Part shown: positions 1-11,059 of the stretch, piece by piece | Layout: every line of letters begins with the position of its first letter | How positions within the stretch are numbered: the first letter of the stretch is position 1 | Source of the DNA: Linyphia triangularis | Taxonomy: Eukaryota; Arthropoda; Arachnida; Araneae; Linyphiidae | Length of the DNA stretch: 64,000 bases | Assembly: GCA_963978545.1 (NCBI GenBank) | Contig: OZ021727.1 | Coordinates: 57,796,487 to 57,860,486 of the forward strand | Direction of reading: 5' to 3' | Program-made: the position numbers and the translations under genes | The notes under the pieces: generated by a model | What the model was told of the DNA's origin: nothing | Databases searched by the model: none | The model's input: only the letters and a program-made list of their open reading frames with translations

Positions 1-1228
1 TGGCAGAAACATTCTTGCTCCTCATAATCTTTCAGGCATTTAAATGTATTTTATGGTTTTGTTTCAAGGAACCTGCTGCTGGAATTGTTTCTGGCAAAGT
101 AATATGATTTTAATAGTAATATGAACGAAGTATATTTTTGAGTTCCCCTGGAAAAGAGTATTACCCGTGTTTATTGCTTTTTTTATTTATTGAATCCTAG
201 GGTCATTTTTTATCTGAAGTTCAAGAGTTGACGAGTGTTAGTGAGCAGTGGATAAAACAACCTAGTGTTTTATTCAATACTAAATGCTTTATAAATAGCT
301 ACAAATATTTCATAGTAGGAAAATGCATTATTAATATTTAGAAAAAACAAGAAGAGGAAAAAGCAAAAACTTAGCTTATGAAGATTAGAATAATCCCTGT
401 ACATTCTAAGCACATTATTATTTAGGTAATAATTTCAAAATCATTACTAAAAAATGAATTCCCCCCCCCCAAAAAAAAAAAAAAAAAAAAAAAACGAACA
501 TGCGGTGAAAGTAAAGTTTGAAGACAAACCAAGGAAAGCAGAGTAAAAACAAAGAATGAAAATATCCACTACAGTTATTACACTTTTATACTTACACTTT
601 TTATTAACTGAAGCTAAAATAATCTACGATAGTTATTTAAAAATTATGCCCCAGCATGCCACAAAAGAATATTCTTTCATAAGTGAAAGTAGGTTAACAT
701 TTTGAAAAAAAAATAATTTTTTTTTTATTTATTAAAACCATGATTATGACTGAAAGCGGACATATCATGAAGTAAATACGTGTATGCTTAACTTCATATT
801 AAAATTACTTTTCCTAATTTGTGAAGGGGTAGGAAAAATAGTATTTAAGGTAATAGCTTCCAACCTATGGTCTCTGGAGCTATAGTAATATTTAATTATT
901 AAAATATTCATCAATGCATGAGATCGGAATTTAATCTGAGGCAATATCAAAGTAGTTCTTATTTTCATTTTTGAATTTCTACATCTTAGTACTTATGCAA
1001 CAAAACTTATCCGTTTCATTCGAAATTAAGTAAAGCTGAACTGTAAGTTTGTCTTGTCTAACTAGCTAAATGGCATGTTTTATTATTATTTCATCTTTCG
1101 AAATTTTTTGTAGAAGAAATTCGCTTGTAATAGTTTCCCAATCGATGACAGATAAGCTCGTAAGCAGAAAAAGTAATATAGTTTATAAGTCAAATTCCTC
1201 GAAGGTTTTCATTTTATGACATTGTGAG
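1..1228. other. AT-rich DNA without a recognised gene
   Basis: I see no supportable coding region here. The stretch holds a C-run followed by an A-run near 461-494 and other short homopolymers. The few short open frames are what AT-rich sequence gives by chance. Confidence 0.5.
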
Positions 1229-1498
1229 TTGAAAGACAATTTGAAATATAATATAACTATCCACAATATCTCTTTCTCCAAAAAAGAATTCCTAAATATG
1301 ATTAAATTATTGGATTCGGTACTTACGTATGATACTGTTGACGAACTTTTTGCTGGCAACAAAAATTTCAAACCACCTGTTTTCCTCGGAGGTCCGGTTC
1401 GGACCAGCATCCGGAGTCTTCTCGTGGAATGCCTCAAACGCGTGAATGACCGGGCATTCGATCTGGCTGACCGTTTCGGCAAACAAAGGGAATCCTAG
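1229..1498 (+). CDS. Candidate exon, 89 codons, unknown product
   Basis: This open frame ends at TAG (1496-1498). Its second half (about 1380-1498) is clearly richer in G and C than its surroundings and is codon-like. The C-terminal part reads as a mixed amphipathic segment with a GGPVRTSIRSLL core and a basic-acidic tail, without transmembrane or signal features. The first third is AT-biased and may be intron. An acceptor AG lies near 1286-1288, so the exon could start there instead of at 1229. I do not recognise the family and see no continuation up- or downstream. It could be a terminal exon of a gene entering from the left, a fragment of a mobile element, or chance. Confidence 0.25.
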   Translation: MKDNLKYNITIHNISFSKKEFLNMIKLLDSVLTYDTVDELFAGNKNFKPPVFLGGPVRTSIRSLLVECLKRVNDRAFDLADRFGKQRES

Positions 1499-1681
1499 TG
1501 AACTTTTTTTCTCGCCAATTGTCGACGGGATAAAAACGTAAGTACTTTTGATAATTTTAGTTCTTTAATTTGGGATTAATCTGCTATCAGATAAGTTAAC
1601 TTTAACTAATAAATGTAAATTGTTTTCCAAAATTTATTAAAAAAGTGGGAGGGGTGGGGGTAAAGGATGCTGGAGTGTGAC
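1499..1681. other. Spacer before the direct repeat
   Basis: AT-rich spacer with a short G-rich patch near 1647-1665. No gene or repeat end was recognised. Confidence 0.4.
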
Positions 1682-1909
1682 ATATACATCTTTTATAGCA
1701 GTGGTCCGCGGTCATCTTAAGGTCGGAACTATTGTTTTCGGATAAGATATCTATTTGTAATAATTCCAAAGAAAAATTAAAGTTACAAAATTAATCGAAT
1801 GATGGATAGGGCACAGATTTTAAATCAATACATAGTTACTACTTAGAGTTAATAACATTACCAATTACATTCGTGAATAAATAATTTCATATTTAGCAAA
1901 CTTCAATTA

Positions 1910-1940
<31 letters not shown>

Positions 1941-2310
1941 GTAGTAATAATAATAATGAATAAATTTCAGCTTGAGAATCCTTCTCTCAAATTTAAAATC
2001 AAGACAAAATAAGCTTGCCATATTGCAGGACAAGGAAACGTAACTTTTCTTAAACTAAATGTGTAGGATGCATTACAAGTATACCTATAGGACACTGATA
2101 ACACATAAAAGATAGACTCATTGACGGATCAAGAAGTTTGAATGAGAAAAAAAGCGATTTCCAGAAGCATGCTATAAACAAAAAAACAATATTTGTTTTA
2201 CACGAATTTATTTTAAAATTTAAAAAATATTTTATCATTTTTAACGATGAATTGAGTTAAAATATTATTACAAGTAATGCAATTACTTACTAATTAACTA
2301 AACTAATTCC
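1682..2310 (+). repeat. Left copy of a 629-bp direct repeat (pLTR-like)
   Basis: Over its whole length this segment matches 4969-5597 in the same orientation, with scattered substitutions and small indels such as a different A-run length near 1914-1940. Both copies begin at ATATACA(T/C)CTTTTA and end at AACTAATTCC. The two copies flank the decayed reverse transcriptase at 2581-4350. Penelope-like retroelements are known to carry such pseudo-LTRs. Two independent insertions of an unrelated repeat remain possible. The ends show no inverted repeat of their own. Confidence 0.7.
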
Positions 2311-2580
2311 TTAGTAAACGCTTGGATTTTGAAAATGTTAACATATGTCAACTACAAAGTTACGGTCTTAACCTTAACAGTAAACTTAACGGAGAAGGCA
2401 CGGTTGATTTTGAAAATGAATGTATATACAAAAATTTTGTGATTTTTAATTAAAAAACCAATCAGGAAGTTAGATTCCGGGGCAAAAGAGGAAGTGGAGT
2501 GATTAGAAAGAATAATATATTGGATTTGGGTGAATTTAAGGAAACTTGTAATTTATTTATCAATCTTGAAAATATAAGTA

Positions 2581-4350
2581 TTGAGAAGTATTAAGAAGCA
2601 TTTAACATCACTAAAATTTGCTTCTTCTTTTACTAAACTGATTATCATTGAGTTATTAAAATTAAAATTGTGGAAGGACATATTAAAAAATACCAAGAAA
2701 GATTCTATTAAAAGAGAATTTTGTGTTATCAATTTTTTAGATAAGGATTATGAAAATCTGAAGATCATAGAAATTTTACACAAAAATATGAAATATTTCC
2801 CTTTGAAAAATTTAACTAATATTTCCGTGGCTTTCAAATACAGAAAAATGTTAAGAAATTTAATTTGTAATTATAATTATTTCAGTCATAATCTCAATAA
2901 GATAAAAAAGCAGGATTGCTTATGTCAAAGTGTTGATTTTTGTAATTTTATTGATAAAGATTATGAACATGTTATCACTGGTGCTTTGGATATAGTTAAA
3001 GATCCTGAAATTAGAGAACTTTTAAAAAAAGGTTCGAAATTTAGATGTCGGAAAGTGGTTGACTGGAAATAGTCAATTTTTTATTTAACAAAGATATTGA
3101 TTATTGCATTGCAAAACTATTTAGAAAATATATTTGGCCGTTAGAAGGATTCAAGGAATGGAAAATTTTGATATTACAAGATTTAAAACACCCCTATTTT
3201 TATAGTAACACAAAAAAAAACACCAAATGGAATGTTCTTGAACAAAAAGTTATTAGGCAACATTAAGGATCTTAAAGAGAGATTCATTATTACGGTTGTT
3301 GATAAAGCAGCTAACAATTTTGGTTTTATTTGCAAGATGATTTTTTTTTAAGCGAATGATGCACGAATATAATACTAACAATACTTTCATCAAGATTCCT
3401 TTAAATAAAAAGGAATTGGACAACAGAATTGCCGCATTTAATAAAAGAATTAAATATAAGCTTTCATCACTAAGATACCCGTACTTATTCCAAATTATAA
3501 AGTTTCATAAAAATCCTATTAAATTTCGTTTTGTTACTTGTAGTACTGGATGTTACAATAACTTGTTTGGCAAAAAATTCTTTAATTTGTTAAAAGTTAC
3601 TCTAAACAAAATTAAACAAACTGAAAATCATTTCATAATTAACAACAACAAAGATGTTTTGGTTTTTCTGAAAATTAATAAAGTCAATAATGTGCACACG
3701 TATGATTTCGAAAATTTATTTACCAGCATACCCCATGAAAATCTTATGGATATTTACGATAAACTATTTGATAATTATCTTGCCGATGAAGTTGTTACTA
3801 AAATTGATTGGCTGGAATTATGCAAGTTTAACATTTTGGAAAACTATTTATTCAATTGATTGGATTTTTTCAGACAGAAGAATGGAATAGCAATGGGTAA
3901 CAGTTTCTCAAGCGCCATTTTTCTTCATATAAATGAAGCTGACTTTATTGCAAATACTAATATCAAAGGATTCAGGTTTATTGATGATCTTATAATCTTG
4001 GACCACATTAAATCTGATTCTTTGAGATATTTTTACCCGAGCTTGTTTTAAAGAAAACAAATATTAATAACAAACATATACAATATTTGGATATTTTATT
4101 CTTAGAAGATAATACTAGAATCGGTGTTTATGATAAAAGGTTGGATTTGGGATTTGAGGTTATTTGACTTTTTAACTTCCATAGCAATTTGAACGGAAAG
4201 ATTTTTTACAATATTTTTCATTCTCAATTTAATAGAATCAAGGATATTTGTAATAATGATGAGGATCTTAATACAGTTTGTCCAATATTCAAGGGTAACT
4301 TAATTAAAAATAATTTTCCTAACAACTTTTGTGGATTTAACTTTTCATAA
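2581..4350 (+). pseudogene. Reverse transcriptase, Penelope-like, decayed
   Basis: Several frames together spell one reverse transcriptase. The N-terminal part (2581-3072) includes a Cys-x-Cys patch followed by HVITGALDIV and a KGSKFR motif. Near 3293-3336 a VVDKAANN-like segment follows in a shifted frame. The palm (3356-3859) has YDFENLFTSIP, the position of catalytic motif A. An in-frame stop at 3857-3859 is followed by GIAMGNSF (motif B) and FRFIDDL (motif C, with the DD pair) at 3860-4051. A thumb-like region with LDILFLED and VYDKR follows to about 4350, again with frame changes. The gene is clearly inactive. LYTSIP-type motif A with a YDKR thumb is what I know from Penelope-like and related invertebrate reverse transcriptases. 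I see no GIY-YIG endonuclease downstream. The 629-bp direct repeats on both sides support one element. Confidence 0.75.
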
Positions 4351-4968
4351 TTGTGTACTAATTAGGGCTATATTAAAGTTTTGCTGAGTAGCCCCAGTAA
4401 ATGAAGATTCTTTTTTCTGATTTTTAATTTTTTAACTTATGAATCTTCATTTGTTATTTTTTGAAGTTTTTCATAATAAATGGAGCTTTTAAAATTTAAC
4501 TTTTTGGAATTTGTGACTTTTTCTGTGGGATTGCTTTTTCTGCGGAACAGTTTTTGGAGGTGTTGCTATAAACAGCAAATTTTTTTATACGGGTTTATCG
4601 AGTATTCCTCAAAAGGGTAAGTTCTCGGAACTATTTTATATTTCAATACATTGTATACTTCATGTACTGTACTTTCTTATTTCTCATTATTCTGGTTGGG
4701 GGCGTAGGGGTTCAAAAGATACATTTTGTGGCTTTTTGGCCGTACTCTTTCAGAAACGCCTATTGGGGTTTTTCGTCTGGTTGAACCCCCTGATGAGAAA
4801 CCAGTCGGAGCCTCCAGGTCAATATCTAATTTTTACTTTATTTAATGTACTGGTTATAATTTCTACAGTTGAGCTGCTTTTACGCCAACGAGGACTTGTA
4901 CTATTGTGTTTTCACTTTCTAATATTTTTTGCCATTTGATTCTCATTCCTACGATTATTAATTTGCTT
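4351..4968 (+). other. 3' internal region of the RT element
   Basis: This segment lies between the RT thumb and the right direct repeat. It has no long frame. Around 4765-4820 a short hairpin (CTGGTT against AACCAG) encloses CCCTGATGAG. A hammerhead core was looked for here and not found. The region probably represents the 3' part of the element, but no domain is recognisable. Confidence 0.4.
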
Positions 4969-5597
4969 ATATACACCTTTTACAGCAGTGGTCAGCTGTC
5001 ATCTTAAGGTTCGTAACTATTGTTTTAGGACAAAAGATCTATTTGTAATAATTCCAAAGAAAAATTAAAGTTACAAAATAAATCGAATGATGAAAAGGGC
5101 ACAGATTTCAAATCAATACATAATTACTACTTAGAGCTAGTAACATTACCAATTACATTCGTGAATAAATAAATTCATATTTTGCAAAATTCAATTATTG
5201 TAAAAAAAATATAAAAAATAGTAATAATATTAATAAATAAATTTCAGCTTGAGAATTCTTCTCTCAAATTTAAAATCAAGTAAGCTTGCTAGATTGCAGG
5301 ACTAGGGAACGTAACTTTTCTGAAACCAAATGTAACTTAACAACTTAAACTTAACCAACTTAACAAATATATCTATAGGACACTGATAATTCATGAAAGA
5401 TAGACTTATTGGCGGATCCAGAAATTTGAATGGGGGGAAAAGAGATTTCCTGAAGCATGCTATAAACAAAAAACAAAATTTGTTTTACGCGAATTTATTT
5501 TTAAATTTTTAAAATATTTTATCATTTTTAACGATGAATTGAATTAAAATATTATTACAAGTAATGCAATTACTTACTAATTAAATAAACTAATTCC
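4969..5597 (+). repeat. Right copy of the 629-bp direct repeat
   Basis: Partner of 1682-2310, in the same orientation and of the same length between matching ends. The copies differ by many substitutions, so the element inserted long ago. The sequences just outside the two copies do not match, so no target-site duplication is visible for the whole unit. Confidence 0.7.
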
Positions 5598-6562
5598 AAG
5601 TTGCAGGATGTCAATATTATAAATATAAATCATAATTTCATCTTATTTAAATATTTATAAATTTTTTTTTAGAAAATTCGAATAATTCCACTTGTGATTT
5701 AATAAATATAAATATACAAATTTCAAAATGAAATAAGAAAGGGATTCCCTCACATGTTTGAAAACTTTAGAAAGCCTAAACAGCTCTATTCCTGAAATCT
5801 TCGTGAATTGCGGAAATTTAGTTGGAAGTTCCTATCGAAAGCATCAAAAGTTGCGATTGTGTCCAGAGTATATAAAAACTATGTTTTAAAGACTGCAATT
5901 TTTAATACATTAACAATTGCATGTCTCGAAAAATTTGCAAATATCAAAATACGTGAATTCCATGTAATTTTGTATTCAATCACAAGATTAAACAATTGAA
6001 TTACCTGAATAAATTTTAATAAAATATAGATTTTAATTAAACGACTGATTGCAATAAAGCAGGCATTTTGTTAGGCATGAGTAAGATCAAACGAATGCAT
6101 TAACACCCTCAACCCTCATGTCTTTTAAAAAGTGGGGAAAGTGGTAAAATTCACAAGATAAAAAATATAATATGGGTTTTAAATTATTCATTTAAGCGTA
6201 AAATTAATACATATCTATTTGCACTTCATAATGAAATCCACCGCTCATTTTTTTTAAATATACGGTTTGAACAAAAGTTCTCCCTCTTTATGCAATCTGG
6301 ACCCTTTTGAAATTATACTGCCAGTGTCCAGGTGTTTGAGGATTTTAAAGTGTTTCATTTATGGACTTAATTTTAAGATCAATTGCTGCATTTTTTACTT
6401 ATGCAGTTGTTATATTAATTAGTTATATACTCATTAAATTGATTGTAATACATTCGCTTAGTTATCAAATCAGTTATATTTAAACGACTAATTACAGAAA
6501 ACTATTGAATTAAAATTTCTAGAATTCATATTAGAAAACATATTCTTCAATCTTTATTAATA
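5598..6562. other. AT-rich DNA without a recognised gene
   Basis: Nothing supportable was found. Short frames here have no recognisable motif. Confidence 0.5.
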
Positions 6563-6576
6563 ATTTAACTTGATGC

Positions 6577-6759
6577 TGGTTGGTTGGTTGTTTTCAGATT
6601 ATCTGGCGCCGTCAGCAACACGAGGGCTATAATGCGCCGAAACATTCGTCATTAGACAAGCCAACATACAATTACAAACACCCATGCCTACACGGGACTC
6701 GAACCCGCAACCTCGTGGTCTAGAAGCTAGCACGCTAACCACTATACCGTTTGGTCGGC
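6577..6759 (-). mobile_element. tRNA-derived SINE, copy 1
   Basis: Read on the minus strand, the head begins GCCGACCAAACGG and carries a Pol III A box (TAGTGGTTAGCG) and a B box (GGTTCGAGTCC), as in a tRNA gene. The body follows, ending in a CCAA-repeat tail at the left. Copies at 31561-31737 and 44761-44937 are nearly identical. Perfect 14-bp target-site duplications (ATTTAACTTGATGC) flank it at 6563-6576 and 6760-6773, which shows retrotransposition. It is not a functional tRNA: the 3' half of the cloverleaf is replaced by the SINE body. Confidence 0.9.
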
Positions 6760-6929
6760 ATTTAACTTGATGCAATAATTTACATGCAGCCTAGCTTATT
6801 TTAAATTTAAGCTCTCAAATATATTATGTATTTAAAAAAACTTCAATAAATAGCAGAAAAACTCAAAACTAACGATATGAATATTAAGTATTTAGTCTGA
6901 TGCATTCATCAAACTGCCAAAGCTTTACA

Positions 6930-7334
6930 GGAAGTGTAAAATCCGAAAAATGTCCTCTAGAGAAAACTCGATAGTAGCAGCAATATCAATATCAATGCAT
7001 TGCTACGCAAAACCAAACTCACTTCGCTTGCTAAAAGTTTCATTGTAAAAAACACAGCTCGCTTCGCTCGTTGAAAAGTTTCATTGTTACGCAAACACAT
7101 TTCGCTTCGCTCGCTGAAAAGTTCATTGACATATGAGCACAGGCTCACTTCACTGGTTGAAAGGTTAATTGCTATGCAAGCACAAGCTCGCTGGAAAGTT
7201 CATTGCTGAGCAAGCATGGGCTCGTTTCGTTCCCTGGGAGGCTCATTGCTGCGTAAGCATAAGCTCGCTTCACTCACTAAAAATTAATTGCGACTTAAAC
7301 ACATAATATTAAAACCCTCTTTTTTGTAAAGGAA

Positions 7335-7367
<33 letters not shown>

Positions 7368-7880
7368 AACAGTTAATACAACACTCCTGAAAATATCATA
7401 TGTGTTTGTGAAAAGCAAAATTAGAAGACCAAAATTATTTATATTGAAATTTTCAGAGCTCTAAGCCTATTCGAAGTCGCTTTGTACAAAAAACAAAACA
7501 AAAAAAAACTGTACTTAAAATTATAACATTCTGTTTGTCAAAAGTCCAAAACTACTTTATGTTTAAAATTTCAGCGCTCTATTCCTCTTTCAAAGTTGCT
7601 TTGTGAAAAAATTTATTAAAATTTTAACATTCTGTTTGTCAAAGGTTCAATTAGAAGGCAAAACCTGCTTATGTTGAAAATTTCAGAACTGTAGCCCTAT
7701 TAGAAGTAGTTTTGTAAAAAAGAAAATAAAGGAAATAAAAGAACTAATTCAAATTTTAACATTCTGTTTATCAAAGGTACAATTAGAAGGCCAAAACTAC
7801 TTATGTTGAAAATTTCAGAGCTCTACGACCATTTTAAGTAGCTTCTATAAGGCGGCAGACTGCTTTATTATAGATCAGGG
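6930..7880 (+). repeat. Composite minisatellite-bearing repeat, copy 1
   Basis: It has two tandem blocks. The first (about 7022-7290) has roughly six units of 36-44 bp built around GCTCGCTTCGCTCGCTGAAA followed by TTCATTG and a GCAAGCACA-like end. The second (about 7385-7850) has four units of about 120-130 bp, each with AACATTCTGTTTGTCAAAG, then CAATTAGAAGG, then TTATGTTGAAAATTTCAG. The same two blocks in the same order and orientation occur at 56967-57826. Both copies end near TTTATTATAGAT-like sequence. The unit behaves as one dispersed element. I cannot assign it to a known superfamily. Confidence 0.75.
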
Positions 7881-8512
7881 TTCATACTCATTTTCAGAAA
7901 GAAAAAAAAATCCCCGAGATTTCTAGAGTCGTGTTTCCAACGCGGAGTTAATTATTTTTAGTGCCACATAAATATAGTCAAACCTCGATTACACAAATTC
8001 TTCCGATAATTCGTAAAAAGTAATTTTTCTGTAAGAATAACTTTCTGCAAGTCTATATTATCAAATAATTCTGCAACTTCAATTCCCCGAGGTAGGGTTA
8101 ATCAAATGAGTAGGATATTTTCCCAGAGTAACAACGACTTTTTCCAGGTTTTAAGGAAGATTTTTCCTTGAGATTTTAAGGTCGATTTATTTCCCCTGAG
8201 GCATATGAACCCTGTAGTTTACCAAAATTTTTTTGACATTTCACAATCGAAGATTTATTGAGCAAAGAGTCAAGGTAATATTTATGAATTGACTTAAGAG
8301 AACTTGAAAGTGTTTTGATTTGAATTAGAGCAAAATCTAAAACTTGAATTAACATTAAAATTTAATGTTTTAACTCAATTAGTGAAAGGAAAATAATAAA
8401 TTGAAAAGTTAAAACAACAAACCATATAAACTATAGTAGTATTTTGGTTTACTAGCATTTTATGACTTGAGCGCGATTCAATTTTTTTTTAAAATTGTTA
8501 CGCCTCTGAAGG
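7881..8512. other. AT-rich DNA before the hAT element
   Basis: No gene seen. A segment starting ATAGTCAAACCTCGATTACAC at about 7975 resembles the end of a pogo-like element, but I could not find a matching second end. Confidence 0.4.
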
Positions 8513-8782
8513 GTATAGGCCAGCGTCAGTCACTAGGTGGTCCGCGGGCCGGATCCGGCCCGCGACAACTTTTTCTCCGGCCCGCCGGCAGTACAGAAGA
8601 GCAAAAATCAATTTTGGCGGAAATAATTTTAATTTGTCTACAATAGTATGTGTTTACTATTAAAAACAGCGTTTTCCGTTAAGTGGTCCGCGTCAGTAAG
8701 TCTGAAAAGTCCTTCCCCCCCCCCCCCGAGACTTCCAGAAAAAATAATAAAAAAAGCAATAGTTTGAATTGTTACCAATGAC

Positions 8783-10415
8783 CATACCTGCCAACATTGG
8801 CATTTTCAAATTAGTACAATTTTTACGGAACAAATATTTGCATTCCTATGACTCATGGAAAGTCAAATAGCGACAATATTTATGAATGTAATATAGAAAT
8901 AATAGAAATTCTATTACAAATGCAAAAAAAAAAAAAAAAAAAATTAAAAATTGCATAGTATTAAATTGCTCTCAAATATAACAAATTGTTACATTTTAGC
9001 ACAAAATGGAAATTATAAAATAAAAAAAACTAACTTGGATTTAAAAATAAATCAAATTTAAACTTTACGATGAAATCTCTGATGAGGTTTAAGATTTAGT
9101 CTACATTACACCTAAATAAAACATGCTTTATGACACAAAAACTCTAGTGAAACATACAATGAGTTGGTGGTATTCAAAGTGTTTAATCACACGCACAAAT
9201 ATCAATTATGCAGGCTTTCGAATTCGTATTATTACATTTGATGTTGTCACTGTGCTTTTTAGAATTGATATGAACTTCGACATCAGTAAATCCTCCATGA
9301 GAAATCTTAATATCAGATGCATAGATAGAGCAGAATGCAAAATTTGTTTCTTTGTTTGAATTTCTGATGATTAGAAGTAAACCGCTTGGTTTGAAGTAAA
9401 CTAAAAAAAAAACTTGATATTTTCTGGAATCTTACACCAGGATTGTTTAACTTGGATATTTTAAAATAAATAATTAAGACTAACAAAGAAGCTGAAAACC
9501 GAAAGTGCTTTAATCTCTAAAGTCCGAGAAAACGAAACAGTCGTTCGGCGAGTGTTGCCAAAACAATTGAAAACGGCGGCGTCGCGATTTAGTGCGCAGC
9601 GTTGGAGTACGGTCCAAAAGAAGAAAGAATAAAAAAAAAACTAAAGCACTTTCAGTTTTCTACTTTATTAATCTCTAAAGTTCGAGACAACGAAACAGTT
9701 GCTTGGTTCGCCAAATCCCGTCGGCAACACAGATGAAAACAATGAATTTCCGGCGCCGCGCTTAAGTACTTTTATTATATACGCGCAACATTATTGTACG
9801 GTCCAAACAGAAGGAAGAACCAAAATCTAAAGCATTTTTGGTTTTCAGATTCTTTGTTAATCCCTTAAGTCTGAGGCAAAGCAATAGTTGTTTGATTCGC
9901 CAGGTCCCGTTGGCAACACAAATGAAAACAGTGCATCCCCGGCGCCGTGTTTAGTGCTATTATTTACGCGCAAGTCCAGTACTATTATTTACGTTTTGGA
10001 GTCCAGTCCAAAAGAAGGTAGAATTAAAAAACTAAAGCACTTTCGTTTTTCTGCTTCTTTATTAATCTGTAAAGCCCGAAAAATCGAAGCAGTGGTTTGG
10101 TTTGCCAAATCTAGTCGGCAACAGAAAAGAAAACAATGCATCCTCGCCAACGCGCTTTAGTGCTGAACATATGCGCAATCTTGGAGTGTGAATAAATATT
10201 TTGACGGACGCGGCAGCTTTGGAAAATCGTTTCGGTTTCGTTGGTGACTTAAAACAATATTTATAATATAAAAAAAAAAAAAAAAAAAAAACGGTTTTAG
10301 GGAAAAAACGAAAAGTACCGTGAAATCCGTACGATTTTTTAGCTGTTCGTACACCCGTACAAAATAGTAAAAATCCGTACATTGTACGGATGATTCGTAC
10401 AAGTTGGCAGGTATG
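8783..10415 (+). mobile_element. CATACCTGCC element, copy 1 (6-bp TSD)
   Basis: The ends are CATACCTGCCAAC and its inverse GTTGGCAGGTATG. A 6-bp duplication AATGAC flanks them (8777-8782 and 10416-10421). It sits inside the hAT element 8521-11051, so it is younger. Inside are four GC-richer tandem units (9505-10200) and a right arm dense in GTACGGA/TCCGTAC palindromes. No transposase frame is convincing: the 60-140-codon frames here come from the repeat units. A full-length second copy lies inverted at 49353-50997. The 6-bp TSD fits the hAT6-type group, but with no transposase the superfamily is inference. Confidence 0.85.
9505..10200 (+). repeat. Four tandem GC-rich units inside the CATACCTGCC element
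   Basis: Starting points recur at the TAATCTSTAAAG-like motif near 9511, 9669, 9858 and 10073, giving spacings of about 158, 189 and 215 bp. Each unit carries a GTTCGCCAAATC-like core, GGCAACAC, then GAAAACAATG, a GGCGCCGCG-like palindrome, and a TCCAAAAGAAGGAAGAA stretch. The same array is present inverted in the copy at 49353-50997. Confidence 0.75.
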
Positions 10416-10592
10416 AATGACGCATTGCTTAGTTTTGTACTTGTGATACCAAACCCCCTCAATTCGTGAATGACACAATTCGATTTCTGCTTTTCTGAAT
10501 GTGATGGGCAGGAGTTGGTGTTTTAATGCATACTGACCTCTTTTGTTTTGACATGAAAAGATTCGCGATCTTTATAATTCCAGTGCAATAAT

Positions 10593-10672
10593 AGCGTCGA
10601 AGACTAGTTTTAAACGCAAAGTGGATAGTGAAAAGCGGACCGGTCGTCATTGTCTTGCAATTAACATCGACT
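10593..10672 (+). pseudogene. hAT/ZBED-like transposase N-terminal fragment
   Basis: A short stretch encodes SKTSFKRKVDSEKR before a stop. The KRKVDSE motif is what I know from the N-terminus of hAT-derived transposase and ZBED-like proteins. It lies between the nested insertion and the right end of the hAT element, in the place where a transposase start would remain after internal deletion. Only about 25 codons are readable, so the match is suggestive. Confidence 0.4.
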
Positions 10673-11059
10673 AAAATGGAAGATTTAGGAGGTATGGTTT
10701 AAATATCTTTATTGATTATGAGTTTATGTCAAGTCACAATGTAATATTGTCACAAAAGATTAACTTCTTTTATGACTTTGATTTACGATGCAAAGAAAAT
10801 GATTTTTTTAATTATTTGAAACAAGAATTAAAAATCAATTGTTATTTCATTACTATAAAAAAGTTAAATTATTGTTTCAGTTTTCAAAATTGTTTTATAT
10901 TGTTGAATCTTTAGTAATCATCACATTTCTAACATTAAACATAGGTAATAAAGCAATATATTTATTGACATATTCGGTATAAATCTGTGGCCCGCGGAGA
11001 GTTCCAACATAAGTCATACGGCCCATCCCTAAAAGTTAGTGGCGAACGCTGGTATAGGC

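Larger units (their letters stand above)
8521..11051 (+). mobile_element. hAT transposon remnant with 8-bp TSD
   Basis: The element begins CAGCGTCAGTCACTA and ends in TAGTGGCGAACGCTG, an imperfect terminal inverted repeat of hAT type. An exact 8-bp duplication, GTATAGGC, lies outside both ends (8513-8520 and 11052-11059), as expected for hAT. The subterminal sequence has the GGTCCGCGGGCCGGATCCGG palindrome at the left and GGCCCGCGG at the right, common in hAT ends. Without the nested insertion at 8783-10415 the element is about 0.9 kb, so it is internally deleted and non-autonomous. A short transposase-like fragment remains at 10593-10672. Confidence 0.85.

Noticed and set aside
4785..4822. 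CCCTGATGAG followed by GAAACC, resembling a hammerhead ribozyme core as found in Penelope-like elements
   Set aside because: No stem II can form between CTGATGA and GAAA and no matching stem I or III was found, so the core cannot fold.
6655..6759. Possible tRNA gene on the minus strand
   Set aside because: A and B boxes are present, but the acceptor stem partner and 3' half are replaced by the SINE body, and TSDs prove retrotransposition.
9888..10160. 90-codon frame, with a similar frame in the inverse copy at 49621-49893
   Set aside because: Both derive from the tandem units of one transposon. Similar frames reflect DNA identity, and other frames are equally open.
10062..10478. 138-codon minus-strand frame
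   Set aside because: It runs through an A-run (phenylalanine string), the transposon end and into flanking hAT sequence, so it cannot be one gene.
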